64,000 nt of DNA from Enoplolaimus lenunculus (lineage: Eukaryota; Nematoda; Enoplea; Enoplida; Thoracostomopsidae), in assembly GCA_030248215.1 (NCBI GenBank), contig JASANG010000733.1:186001-250000 (forward strand). The letters run 5' to 3'. This document shows, piece after piece, positions 27,301-40,900 of the stretch. The position numbers and the translations under genes are program-made. The notes beneath the pieces were generated by a model. The model was not told the origin of the DNA and ran no database searches. It saw only the letters and a list, made by a program, of their open reading frames with translations. How positions within the stretch are numbered: position 1 is the stretch's first letter; each line of letters begins with the position of its first letter.

Positions 27301-30300
27301 TGATTTACGGTCTGTTTTTTTAGTTGAAACGTACCAATCGGAACGCAAGCCGGCGGAATTGGTGGTGGCTGCCAGCCAATCGAACCAATTTGACACGTAA
27401 ATCGAGTTGTAACTAGTTCTGACGACAAAAACTGATATCCTGGCAAGCATCCAATGATACATTCAAGCCCAATGCCACCAGGTCGAGTGACGCATTCTTT
27501 AGTCCCATGCTTCGGTGTTGGTAGCGCCCAAGCACGACACTGAGCTGCTGAAATAGATCATTAAACTGTTTGATATTTTTTGTAACTCGCACCAAATTTT
27601 AGCCAAACATTAGGCATGTTCAAAGGCGTAACCTACGGGGGCTTTAATGGTCATACCCCACATTGGGATTTTTGGCAACGTCATTGACACGTTACCGTGC
27701 GTTAGGGTTGCGCAAAAAATGTCCACACGTTTCATGGAAGGCCGTGTTGACCGCTGACAGTTGGCTAGCTAATGCTATATGCCAGCTTGAGTGTCTTTAG
27801 CTAATTATGGACAAAATACCGTTGGCTGAGACGGAGTCAGAACACCAAGAATTAGGAGTGTTAATAGACTTTGGATTTTAGAACAAAATGTTAGTTCTAC
27901 TCAGTTGAAAAAGGAAAAATACTCAATGAAAAATGTCAAACCAGTGGTAACGTGGGACCGACATTAACTAGTTTTAGCTATTTTTTCAGTTGGTGACCCA
28001 AGAAAGATCATCATTCGAAGTTTTGGTCAATGTAAAGGCCAGGGACGGAACAGTATTATTAGGATATTCCTAAGCCTAAACCTAAGTCGAGCAAAAAAAT
28101 TAGTCTAAAGCTTAAGCTTACTCTATTACAGTCCCACAGAAAAACGTTCCGCGCCTGATCTTTACATGAGCCGAAGTTTTTACCGAACGAACTTCGTTTT
28201 GCGAAATTTTTGCACCGCCCTTTACAACGCTTGTTGCAAAAACTGACCAAATTTGAGGTACGTTAACACCAATCTGGTTGCCAGAGATGAAAATAACATT
28301 TAATTATTTTAACACGTGCCTTGGAAATTTTCTACAACAAAAGCCTAATGTTTATACAATTAGCCACAATAAGCTATTTAACACAAAAATCACTTACGTC
28401 GAAGTACAACTTGAAATTTGCAGCTGTTTTGATTGCCAAGCGTATCCATCGCCCTAACGGTGACAGTTGTGTGCTCGTTTAATGCGAGGGTTTCTTCTGA
28501 AGGATCGAACACAACCTGAAATCTAAGACAATTCATTAATAGGAATCCTCTAGATTTGCAAACAAATTTGATTTATGCTTTCAAATAGGACCTTGTACAC
28601 GTTTTTGTTTATTCATATAAGCGTAGGTTACGTATATGACATACGTATGTATAACGTTAGTCCTTTGCGTACGCCAATGCCAAAAGTTTAGTCTTAAATC
28701 TGGGGGAAAAGTGTACAAAATCCGACAGATGTGAACATTAAGCCTAAGCCTAAGCCTAAGCCTAAGCCTAAGCCTATATTATTTACCCAGAAAACAAATA
28801 TTCATGCGTAAGCACCAGGGTACAACCGGAGGTTTGTCTCCGGCTCCGTTTCCGCTAGAAAATCGATCTCCGGTTGCGGTAGAAAATTTGTCGGAGGTTC
28901 CGGCTATTTTCGGTAGTGAAATTTTATGTATTTTTATAAAAATGTGCTCCTTGGCGAGTTTGCTTGTATGTTTGGGCCAGTTGTGAAAGTTTTCGTTGCC
29001 GAAATTACTTTGAAACGACGGTTAAAACCGAATTTTTGATACCGTTTCGTAGATCATTTGACGACTCAGAAGTGGTTTAAAATAAAAAGCATACAATTTC
29101 AATACAGATAATACGAGTATGAAATATTAAATGTAACAGCATAATAATAAATTATATAATGTTTCAGTTATTTCTGTTACTTCCAAAACAATGGTCTCGT
29201 GTCTTAGAAGTATTGGGAAATGTAAAGATCAGGGGCGGGACGTTTTTACGTACGACTGTAATAGAGTAAGCTTAGACTTTAGACTAATTTTTTACTTGGC
29301 TTTAGGCTTGGGCCTGTGCTTAGGCTTAGGAATATGCTCATTCTTACGCTTAGGCTTGGGTTTAGGCTTAGGCCTAGGCTTAGGAATACGATTATAATAC
29401 ACTGCTCTGTCCCTGTTCTTTACATTGGCCGAAATATTAAACTCTTACCTCAGAAATGTTTGAAACATCTTGTATTTTGACATCAACGGTACTCAAGTTG
29501 AACATCAATTTGACCATGTCAATTTCGCTTTCAACTTCAACAAAATACGACTCTGGACACGACAGAACTGGACCCTGACGATCTAAAATCAACCAAAAGA
29601 TATGAATACACAAAATTAAGTTCCCAAATACTGTAGCGACCCAAATAACAGCGGCGATGAACTTAAGAATCCGGGGTCCTTATTTTAAGTGCGAATCAAT
29701 AGAAGTTTATTTCGCTAATTAAGAGAGTCTGTAAATGGAATGAGTCCAAAATTGTTAATTAATCTATAAACGTCAATTACAATTAATTAAATTGTGTAAA
29801 TTATTTCCTGGTCCAAATTATATACTTTCAGTATAGTAGTTGATTCCTCAGTCGAAGTATATTGTACCTATATTCACAGCAGCATAATCTTAAAACATAG
29901 AAAATGGCTGGCGTATGTTAAAAGTGTATGGTTCAAACAACTAGACATGCATAGAACAATAATTAACACTCATGTATCAAATAGCAAGGGTACCGTCGGC
30001 AGAGGCTAAATGAAATATCAGTCCTAATAATCGTTATCGATTAGTCAATTCCGTATCAACAATCTATATTTTAGTTACTTCAACCATGTCGGCCCCTTAC
30101 AAGAAATAAATCACTTTTACCGGTTTTGAAATAACGTGCTCGCACCCAGGGCCGGTGCAGCCACCCCCACCCCCCATTCGGAGGGCCCGCGCCACCTAAT
30201 GCGGCCGCCACCCTAACCGGTTGAAACAAAAGCCGCCGAAGTTTTAAAATGCATCTCAATTCTCGCTAGTGAGCTTGGAATCTCGGCCCTGAAGTTTGGG

Positions 30301-33300
30301 GGCTGGCCCCGCCCATGGCTGCTCCAACACTGCTCACACCTAAAGATAAACAATTTTAACCATTTTCTCCTATTTACTACTCGGTGGCAAAAAGCATTCA
30401 GATACCCTCCCGAAATAAAATCCTGCCTACGCCGTTGGGCGGCCTCCACCAATCCCAATGACCAGTCCGGTCTCCACCAATCCCAATGACCAGTTCGGCC
30501 TCCACCAATCCCAATGACCAGTCCGGTCTCCACCAATCCCAATGACCAGTCCGGTCTCCACCAATCCCAATGACCAGTCCGGCCTCCACCAATCCCAATG
30601 ACCAGTTCGGCCTCCACCAATCCCAATGACTGACCAGTCCGGCCTCCACCAATCCCAATGACCAGTCCGGCCTCCACCAATCCCAATGACCAGTGCGGCC
30701 TCCACCAATCCCAATGACCAGTCCGGCCTCCACCAATCCCAATGACCAGTCCGGCCTCCACCAATCCCAATGACACAGTCCTCGATTACGGGTGACAGGT
30801 AATGTTTTTATACTTACCTGGTAATTTAAGCTGAACAACGCATTCAGCAACGTTACCATCGTGATCGTACGCAGTGTATGTCACGTTCATTTCACGAGTA
30901 ATAAAATATGGAGGTCGGAAATCTGGTGGCTCAACACGTGTCCACGCTAATGCACCTGAATTGTCGACCGCTACCGGAACCGGGTAGTCTGCTGGCAGTA
31001 GCTGACCGTTATCGTCCAGCTTGACGTATATTGGTGCAGCAGGACAGTTGTTGAAGGTGGGTGGTTCAGCGTCTAAAAGCGAAAATGCATCTTCGTGATA
31101 TGGAAACTTGGCCCATATTCTCAAATGTGTATAGTAAATATCATCAGTTAGTAATATATATTCAAACTCACTAACTATTGCCGTTCTTGAACTCAAAATT
31201 AGCACAGAAGTGAAGGAAATCAAACGCGAAAAATGTACTGAATTTTGAGCGTCAGCATTCACTGATTAGAAAGTTACAAGACCTAGCACCAACTGGTGAT
31301 AGGTGCTAAACACATTTTTAGTATACAGGCCCTTATCATAAGAAATAAAGAATAAAGTAATTAAAAGCATCCTCTGTTTGGTATTAAGTTTACCTCTTAT
31401 AATACTACAATTTTTCCTCGTAAAGATGACGTTCCTGATCACAAAAATGCTTCGTTCATGCCCTCACGGATTGAGATTTAGGCTGCGGAGAAGAAATTTT
31501 TGACGGGGCGGCCGTAGGATATATAACGGACAGAAAGCGCGCCAGTGAAGCGAGCGAGAAGTCAAACGCAATTTTAGTACTAAATTTTAACACAAAATTT
31601 TTTTAATCACTGATCGAAGCTTAAGACCTGGGTGTATTTTCTTAAATCTAAAAGTGTTTTAGTCTACGTTCCTCCATCTAATTTAGCATTTTTATGCAAA
31701 TCGTAAGCCAGTTAAAACAAACCATAAAAACATGGCTTACCAAAACATTCCGGCTTCGGTGCGTCCCAACCAACTTGCAAATGGAGTGGGACTTCTTGTA
31801 TTGGTGACAGTGGCGCAAGACATCCCTAAAAATAACAACAGAAAAGTTACTGACGCTAAATTCTGTGCAATTACGGAATGACAGAGTGCAACTGGAAGTG
31901 AAAAATACCGAAACCAAAAGCGACTCAGCGGACCCGTAGCAAAGTAGGGCCAAGGGAGCTCAACCCTCCTGGAAAAATTTTCAATTTTGCTTGTAAGTCA
32001 TTAAAAACCACTGAATACTCGTCCTGAACAATGTTTAGCCCCATAACAAGGTGAGCTGGCTACGGGCCTGTGACTCAGTGTGAGATAGTTAAAACAATGT
32101 TGAAACGGTTAACTTTAATAAAAATCTATGAAGTTTCATTAAAAATTGCTTGAACTGTTTCAATAAATTACGGTAGTAAAAGCATAAGAGAGAAACAAAC
32201 AAATCATGGAAAGACTCAATTTTACAGAAATAGTACAAGTTTCGTAACGGAAATTGCCGGTAACTTTAGGCATAAATTAAGCTGAGACGTATACATTCGG
32301 TTACACCTTAAGAAAACGCGAGTAAAGCAAAATTGTGCATCTTACAGGATTACAGTAGGACCTAAATCTTGCCGGAACACTAACACGAACCGGAATTGAA
32401 TTTCTTTGCAAGAACCGGAACAGGAACAGGAACCGGAATTTGAAATAATATATTTAAATGAATGTCAATAATCATCTGCACCAAGACCGTAAAAATTCCT
32501 GTTCCTGCGTCTTTGATTGCAAGAACGGGAACAGGAATTGAATATTTGCCGGAATTCCGGCCGGAACAAGAATTCCGGTTGAACCGTGGCCACGTCAAAA
32601 ACATACAAAACCAGAGAGTTAAGCAAATAATATAAAATCATATCAAAATTTGACCAAAAAATAGACAAATTTAGTTTTTTACCACGTTTGACCATTAACT
32701 GAAAAAATTAACGTAGCGCTATACTTGTAGCGCGGGTACGATGCCGGACAATGACGGACGGCACCGGACAGTTCCGCGCGACGCCGGACAGCGACGGACG
32801 GCGCTCAGAACCGGTGACGAACGGAACCAGCCGTCATCAAAAGCCACCCTAACCTGCAAATCAAACTTCAAACATGGCGAACCGTCGTATTCAGTAACGC
32901 CCAAAAGAACGTATCGAGCACGGATTGGAGGATGTAAACTGTATACGTAGAGTTTGTTGTGATTATTCGATGGCGATTCAAATTCCTGTAAAATAATTAG
33001 GCTTAGGCTTGAACAAGTAAAACAATTAGGCTTAGGTTTAAACAAGTAAAATGATTAGGCTTAGGCTTAAACAAGTAAAATGATTAGGCTTAGGCTTAAA
33101 CAAGTAAAATGATTAGGCTTAGGCTTAAACAAGTAAAATGATTAGGCTTAGGCTTAAACAAGTAAAATGATTAGGCTTAGGCTTAAACAAGTAAAATGAT
33201 TAGGCTTAGGCTTAAACAAGTAAAATGATTAGGCTTAGGCTTAAACAAGTAAAATGATTAGGCTTAGGCTTAAACAAGTAAAATGATTAGGCTTAGGTTT

Positions 33301-34890
33301 AAACAAGTAAAATGATTAGGCTTAGGCTTAAACAAGTAAAATGATTAGGCTTAGGCTTAAACAAGTAAAATGATTAGGCTTAGGCTTAAACAAGTAAAAT
33401 GATTAGGCTTAGGTTTAAACAAGTAAAATGATTAGGCTTAGGCTTAAACAAGTAAATGGATCCGGCTTAGGCTTAAACAAGACTTTAAAAGAAAAAAATT
33501 AAAAGTTTAAAATCGACGCAAAAAATAATACAAATACCTGAAAAATATTACTTATCTGCTAAAAAGCATCTGATCATGTGATTAGATGTGTATGGTAACT
33601 TGTACAAATACATTCTTCACAAAAAGTTTCAAAATTTTTAAATTATGAGACAACATAGGCTTAGAATTGGGTTTAGACAAACCTTAGGCTTAAGCTTAGG
33701 CTGACACTTTAATATAGGTATAAAGTAAATATGGAAAGTGTAATCGCGGTTATAGTTTACTGTTTGAGCTGTACTGCCAAATATAAGTAGCACCTTGCAG
33801 TTAGCGATAAATTAAAATTTATAAACTTCTGTACGTTTTCAATTTCAAACTTTTTCTACAACTCTGTATAAAATCAAATATCTTTTAACCGGAATCGTTT
33901 GATACTTAAGCTGAAAGCATAACGCCACTAAAACAACCCAACTGCTATTGTCACAAAACATCCTGTAGGACATGAAAACCCATCGTAGTACCTTCGCATT
34001 TGTTTACCGAAATAAATTAAAATCTTACAGAAGATTACCCAAACTCGTGGCAGCGGCGGATCCTCAAATTTCTGATGGGGGGCGAGCTGGCAAACGTTGT
34101 GAAACGCACAGTTTTTACGGTATGCTATATATGTGCTGTTAGCAGCCAAAGCCAGCAAGGTAGGAACCGCATCATATTATCACAAAAAATTTTATGAGGA
34201 GAACAATTGTGTAAGGTAGAGGGACGTTACCACTTGATTTCAAAGCGTTTTCTGACAGACGGCGTACGCTCTCTCTGGATCCGCTACTAACTGCATGGTA
34301 CAACCTGATGCAAAAAAAACCAGAAATCGAAGCCGAAAACCAACAAATTTTGCAGACAGCCCGAGGGACACACCTGAGCCAGTATTCTCAGATGTGTGTG
34401 GCACCTATCACCAGCTGGTGATAGGTTTTGTAACTTTGGAACCAAAGAATGGCGAGGTTTGACATTCGGTGGGTTTAGTGCGCTCGATTTACTCTACTTG
34501 TGCGCAAATTTTGAGATTTGCAATTGCAGCAGTTCGTTAGTTGGAACATCTATCACTTAACTGGTGATAGGTGCTATATGCATTTGAGAATGCGGGCTCT
34601 GGTTGTAGCCAGAAAAAACTCACAACAGGATACGTATCGTAATTCTGGCTAAATTGAACTTTGTAGAAAAGTTGCAATTTGGTCACGTGGCCGCGTAAAT
34701 GCCCGGTTCCTGCGACACCTGTGATACGTAAATTTGTCAGTGTGTACACTTGTTGTAGATCGACTGACAAAAATATAAACGCATCTTCAGTGCCGCACCA
34801 GCCACTTCGAGTGAGTCGGGCTTTCTGAAATTTAACCAATAAAAGTTATTAATAATAATAATAAATAATAATAATAAATAATAACAAATG

Positions 34891-34953
<63 letters not shown>

Positions 34954-37900
34954 TATTAAGTATCATTTGAGATTTTGTGAAAATTTGTATTAATATTAGA
35001 CCCCGGCTGGTACATTGCGGTAAGTTTTTTCTTTAACATTAAAACATGTTTCCTATACCAATTCGCGATGGCTGTTCATATGAACTTCGTAGAAATTAAA
35101 TTGTGTTCAACCTAACATAAGATAACCAAATAGGTTTATATAACTGGTTCATTAAGATTCGAGTTAGTAATAAAAAATTAAGCAAGAAATAACTTTAGTT
35201 CTTAATAGTCAGTATACCAGGCAAAATTGTATCTAATCCTGAGGTGTAAGTGGGTAAAGATTTTTTTACCCGCGTTGCGCTTAACCCGTGGATTTTGTTA
35301 TTCACGGGTATACCGGCTCAAAATTCCTTTATTTGTTACCCGTCTTGACCAGCGAAAATTTCCTTTACCGTTACCGACCCTACCTGCCCTTGTTTTGTCT
35401 TCTGTGTTTAATACAATTGTGCAATTTTGCAGTGCATAGATGTGACTCGCTCGATTTACGTTACAAAAACACTTTATCACTAACTTTCAAAACAAACCAT
35501 TTACGAAAGATGTACACCGGACAATATTGCTCATTACACCTATCATAGTTAAACCTATGTTATTTGCCGTTGGATTGTGAGTGAATCAAAACATTGCTGT
35601 CTGTACAAAATCGTTGTAGTTAAGAACTTAAAGGCGCATAAATCACACATTTTTTACGGTTCCATTGCAATTTGTCGTAAGACCTCTTTCAGAAACTTGT
35701 AAACATATTGTTCCACGCCAAAAAATATCACCTCTATCAGAACGCAAAGAATGTCAGCAAATGGAACACTATATATTGTTTTTGCCTTTTCTAAAGCCAC
35801 AAATATTTTTTGATTCAACAGCACATTTCAGCAGTGTCATACTTATTTTTAACTCATACGGTAAAAACAGTTTAAAAATTCAAGTTTTTCTACATTAACT
35901 GGTTTCAAGTTTGATATAAAAATTTTAGGTGCGTAAAGAACCATATATTTTTATCCGCGCTTTGAAATTCTTTAACCGTGGGTATACCAGCGCCAAAAAT
36001 TTCTTACCCGTACCCGCGTTACGCGCGGGTAATGTGTAGCTCTGCTATAATCACTTCTAGGCATCTGTTTTCTATGTCTGTATTTATTTGTCGGCCCATG
36101 TTACTTTAAGGGGCGTAAAGGTTTCTGGTGGGTCTATAAACGAGTAGGTGTTGACTCTAGATTACAATTTTTTGCTTAGGTTTAGGTTTAGGCTTAGGCT
36201 TAGGAACACATTTTTTGCAATGCTTTGGCTTAGGCTTAGGCTTAGGAATACGCTTAATCTACTGTTATGCCCCTAAAAGTAACTTTGGCCTATTTGTCTA
36301 TCGATGTATCCATCTACAGCTATTGATTTATCACCAGGACAACAAACAGCTTAACGTATTGGTCACTGATTGATTCTAAATCATTGAACAACAACCAAAA
36401 TTTTATATTATTAATAGATGCTGATCAATTATCAAAAATTAAATTTTAAGCACTGATTGCGCTTGTTTTTTGATATTCTAACCAGTTATTTTCAGTAATA
36501 TTTTTTGTACCAAAAGTTAGCCAGCAACCATAGCAACAACAACAACAACTTACCCAAGGTTCGTATGCTGGTACTGGCTGCGCCCCGTTATCAGAAAACG
36601 CCGAATCAGGTATCAGACCAGAATTAATGCCGACGTCTTCAGCGAGTTTACACGGCGCTCCTGAAACGAGTAAAAACTGGTCCTTTGTACTGCAGTGACC
36701 CGAATAATAGGGGGACTGATATTTATTTCGCGTCGCCAGAAGGCACACTGATATTTATTTTTAATCCTCTTTTCGCCGCCATTTGTTAATTTAACCTAAC
36801 ATATTTTTAAGTTTAGGGCAAGTTTAAGTTGAATTTATTTTTCGTTTAAGATATAAGTGTATTACTGAGAAATTATATAGGTTTTAGAATTCATTACGGC
36901 TAGATCCTAGACGTAAAATATGCCTAATTTCAAATGAGTTTAAGCTTACCCTACCAGTCAGTGTAGGTAATTTAGAATGTTTAGTTCAATACTGTCAGAA
37001 TAGTTTAAGCTTAAATCGAGTTAGTTTTAAGCTTTTAGAGCGAGGGCCGGATGTCAAAATTCAAGAGGTGTATCGAACAAACCTAAAATGCATTTGATGC
37101 TTTCTTCAGGGTACGCTCGGTAACCCTTACGACGGCACGTGTAACTTGCTCGTGAACCTTCTTCAACAGACTCAATGTGAACATCACCGTTGGGCAAAAA
37201 TCCTGGATCCACACAAACCGGTCCTGAAATAAGATATCGTTTTGATGTACAGTGCAAAAAACTATAAACCTTGAAAGTTACGTTCAAATCGATATATAAA
37301 GCTGGAACTCCGCACATGCGTATTTTGGGCAACTTTCCAGCATCACTTTGTTTCCAATAATTTCTTAAGAAATACACGTGATTGTTCTATGAAAAGAAAA
37401 TTTGCAAGGAAATTTTTGTGCTGTCGGTAAGTTAGCGCATTGCGCAAAACTGGCTGACTAGTTAATACTAAGACTGAAATAGCTATCCTGTTCCTACTGT
37501 GAAAGACACTAAAATTTGGTCGACTGTAGAATCTGACCAAGTTCAGGTGAAGATTGCTTTCTATGGGGGGTCAATTGCACATATACCTCAACACAATCTG
37601 GCAGACTTTTGGTCCTGATTACGAACTAACCAGTTTAGTCTTTTGTTAAACCTAAAACTTACGCTTAATGTGTACGTTGTTCAACACTCACCTTCGCAAC
37701 GCAAATCGCCAAAATCCCACAAACCATGATTAGTGCATCGGACCGTTGTGTCGCCGCGTGAGCTGTTTCCAGCTCTCGCGTAAGGTGGCCGGCACGAAAA
37801 CGCGAATTGTGAACCGACCTTTTGTGCTCGCAAATCCGCTGAGTTAAATCCGTCAAAAACGGCGCCCGAAATCGGAGGCGGTGGTCCACAGTCGACCACT

Positions 37901-40900
37901 AAATCAAAAGATTTATCATCGCAGTTATAATGCGCCGTTCACAATATAAAAGTCACGCTGGTATCAGGCGCTGTGGCCCTTGTATAGAACAGGGCTGGAT
38001 CGTTTTCCGGAGAGGCTGTAATAGAGTCAGTTTAAGCTTTAGACTATTTTTTTGCTTAGACTTAGGCTTAGGCTAAGGCTTAGGAATAGGCTCATCCATA
38101 CGCTTAGGCTTAGGCTTAGGCTCAGATATAGGCTCATTCGTACGCTTACGCATAGGCTTAGGAATATGCTTATACTACTGTTCCGGCCCTGTTCTGTACA
38201 TGGGCCGAAGCTGTTTAGAGGGCAGGCTTAACAACCGCTCGTTAATTCAACCTTCAACAGGAAATATCCGTTGACACTAGTCAAACAATGATTCTGAGCA
38301 ACGCTGGCCAATTTTTGCCAGAAAAATTTCAATTTTTTACTAAATTCTTGAAGAAATATTCAAATTTATCTTGCAAGCCCAACTTATAACTCACTCACTA
38401 AAATACTTCGATATAAAAACGTTTTGCCATCCTGAAACGCAATCCAGCGACGTCCCTGAACTTTGGTAGGTGCAAACTTACAAGGGCAAACAGGCGCCGC
38501 GCCAGACAGCCTATATTGTGGCCCGCCATCTCTCGGATCGTAGACGCATTGGCGAAATCCGGCAAACGGACTGACAGGCAACGGCCGCGAAGGCTGTGTG
38601 CATGAGATGGTAACATTAGCACCGTATGCCACCGATGTTCTATCAGGATCGACTAACAGTCCAAGTTGTACGTGATTTTCAAGACCACCACACCGTGCAG
38701 CTAAAACAAAGTTCAACAAGGAATGGCGATGGGAGCTTGATATTTTTTCATATCCGGATATCCGGTGGTGCAACTTCGACAATAACATGCGTACATCAGG
38801 TGACTTTTGCGGGGGTTGTGTCATGGACAATGAAGCCAAAAAAGCTTCAGTATCCTTGACGCTGAAGCCAAAAACCTCCAGTATCCTGGACACCAAAGCG
38901 AAAATGCTTCAGTATCCGGAATACTTTCAAGCCAAAAAAGTTTCAGTGTTCATGGCCCTACCCCCTCAAAAGTCACTTGGTGTACGCATGTTATTGTGAA
39001 AGTTGCATCATTCTTGTCGATATTTAACCGGATATTCGGTGCGTGGCCGGCAATAATAAGGAATTGATAATATGCTTTTTAGTGCAATAGTTTGCACTGT
39101 GTTAAATTACCGGGTATACGTTGTCAGAAAGTACGTGTACTCCAATAGAACGGCATTAGGTCTGTTTTAGGTTTTATTGAACAGGTTCGAGGTAACCACA
39201 TCAGAAAGCTTTAAACTATTGGATGGTATAAAGACAAGCGCTCGGAACAATTTTTGTTTAAACTACTATTCCTTGCAGCGGTCATCACATTTCTACATCT
39301 ATTGCCATTCTGTCAGAGGCGGATCCAAAAATTTTTGACGAGAGGTGACGGGCTGGCTAATGTTATGAAACACAAAAATTGTAAGGTAGGGTACCTTATC
39401 GTTTTATCGCCAAAAAATTTTCTGACGGCGAAAAATACTAAGGTTGTGACCTTATCATTTTATCACCAAAAAATTTTCTGACGGCGAAAACTTGTAAAGT
39501 ACGAACTTTACCATTTTAACGCAAAAATTTTTTGACAGCGGCAGTGTAAGCCCCCGCCCCCCCTTTGGATCCGCTAGTGCATTCTGCCATATTTATATTC
39601 AAATACATGCAATGATGTCATCAGCTCGTTTGTGTTTTACAGCAAATCTCAATTGATGTAACAGCCGTACTGACTCCGAGAAAACCACTAAACGATTTTT
39701 TTATATCGAATTGACAATCCGCAAACAAGCCAGCAAAAATTAGCCAGGGCTTAAACTTGACAATTATCAGGTTTAACGGTGCAGCGTCATCCTCGATCCT
39801 TATTAATATGCCATTGCAGGTTTAAGAGCAACGTTTAACGATACTGTCCCTTATACACTTTCCTTCTTACTTACACTTAGGCTTAGCCTAAGCCTAAGCT
39901 TCAGATGTTGGCGAAGAAACGAACAAAAGCTACGATGAAAACCAACAACTTACGTTCGCAAGTAGGTGCAGTGCCGTTCCACAACCCGTCTGTAAGACAC
40001 TGAAGATGGCTTGCACCAACAAGCATATTTCCAAACCGACACACAAATTCCACTACTGATGGATACGAATAGTGTCGCGCTTGTGACAAGATGTAGCCGT
40101 TTTCGGGAGCGTTCAGTGACGGGCATCGGCGAGCTAAAAACATTAAACTTGAATGAAAATAAAATTGGAAACAAAAATTCAAGTATATAATTACTTAGCT
40201 ACTATTTTTTTATATCAATTTTTAATTTCAATCCATCTACGCTATGCTACAGTAAAGACTTCTACATGTTATATAAGCTGTTAAGCGTATTCCTGAGGGC
40301 TATGCTTTTGATAGGCTGCTTATGGATGACTTAAGTCACAGATGATTTGTGTCACGAGAGATTCGTAACACACCAATGTGCTAGAGGTGGCCACAAGAAT
40401 TTCAGATTGGACATTCGCAATGATCATATGACCAACAAGTAGATTTAGAACTTTTCTTGGGGAGGCGCCAATTTAATGTCAAGTGTGGGGCTGAGCCCCA
40501 CTGGCTGGCCCCCTCTGGTCGAGCTTCGGAGTAGTTTTCAATGCCAATGCAACCAATCTTTACGACATCCCACCATGGGTGTGTCCGTAGAAAATTATGT
40601 TTGTGGGCACTGAATAATTTTGGGGCGTCCCTAGAATTGCAACTCATAAAATATATCCGTCTTGTGCTAGCTGTATCAACCTAACGTTAATAACATTCAA
40701 AAAACTGTTTATTATTGTATTATGTTTTAGCTTAATATCATACAAGAATTAAGTCAATTCAGTTTTTTGAATTAATTCTTCTTTATGTTTAGTCGAATCC
40801 GGCGTAAAATCATACAAACTTTACATTCATGTAGAGTTTCCCTCATAGTTTAGGAAATTTTCAAATTTTGGCACAACTTACGCTGGCTCATGTAAAGATC

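Noticed and set aside
30213-30859. Trp/Gly-rich open frames on the minus strand
   Set aside because: Frame-cycling products of the 28-bp minisatellite.
28739-33480. Window lies at or near a chromosome end
   Set aside because: TTAGGC blocks are scattered, short, mostly inside MITEs and between coding exons of one gene; no terminal array is seen.
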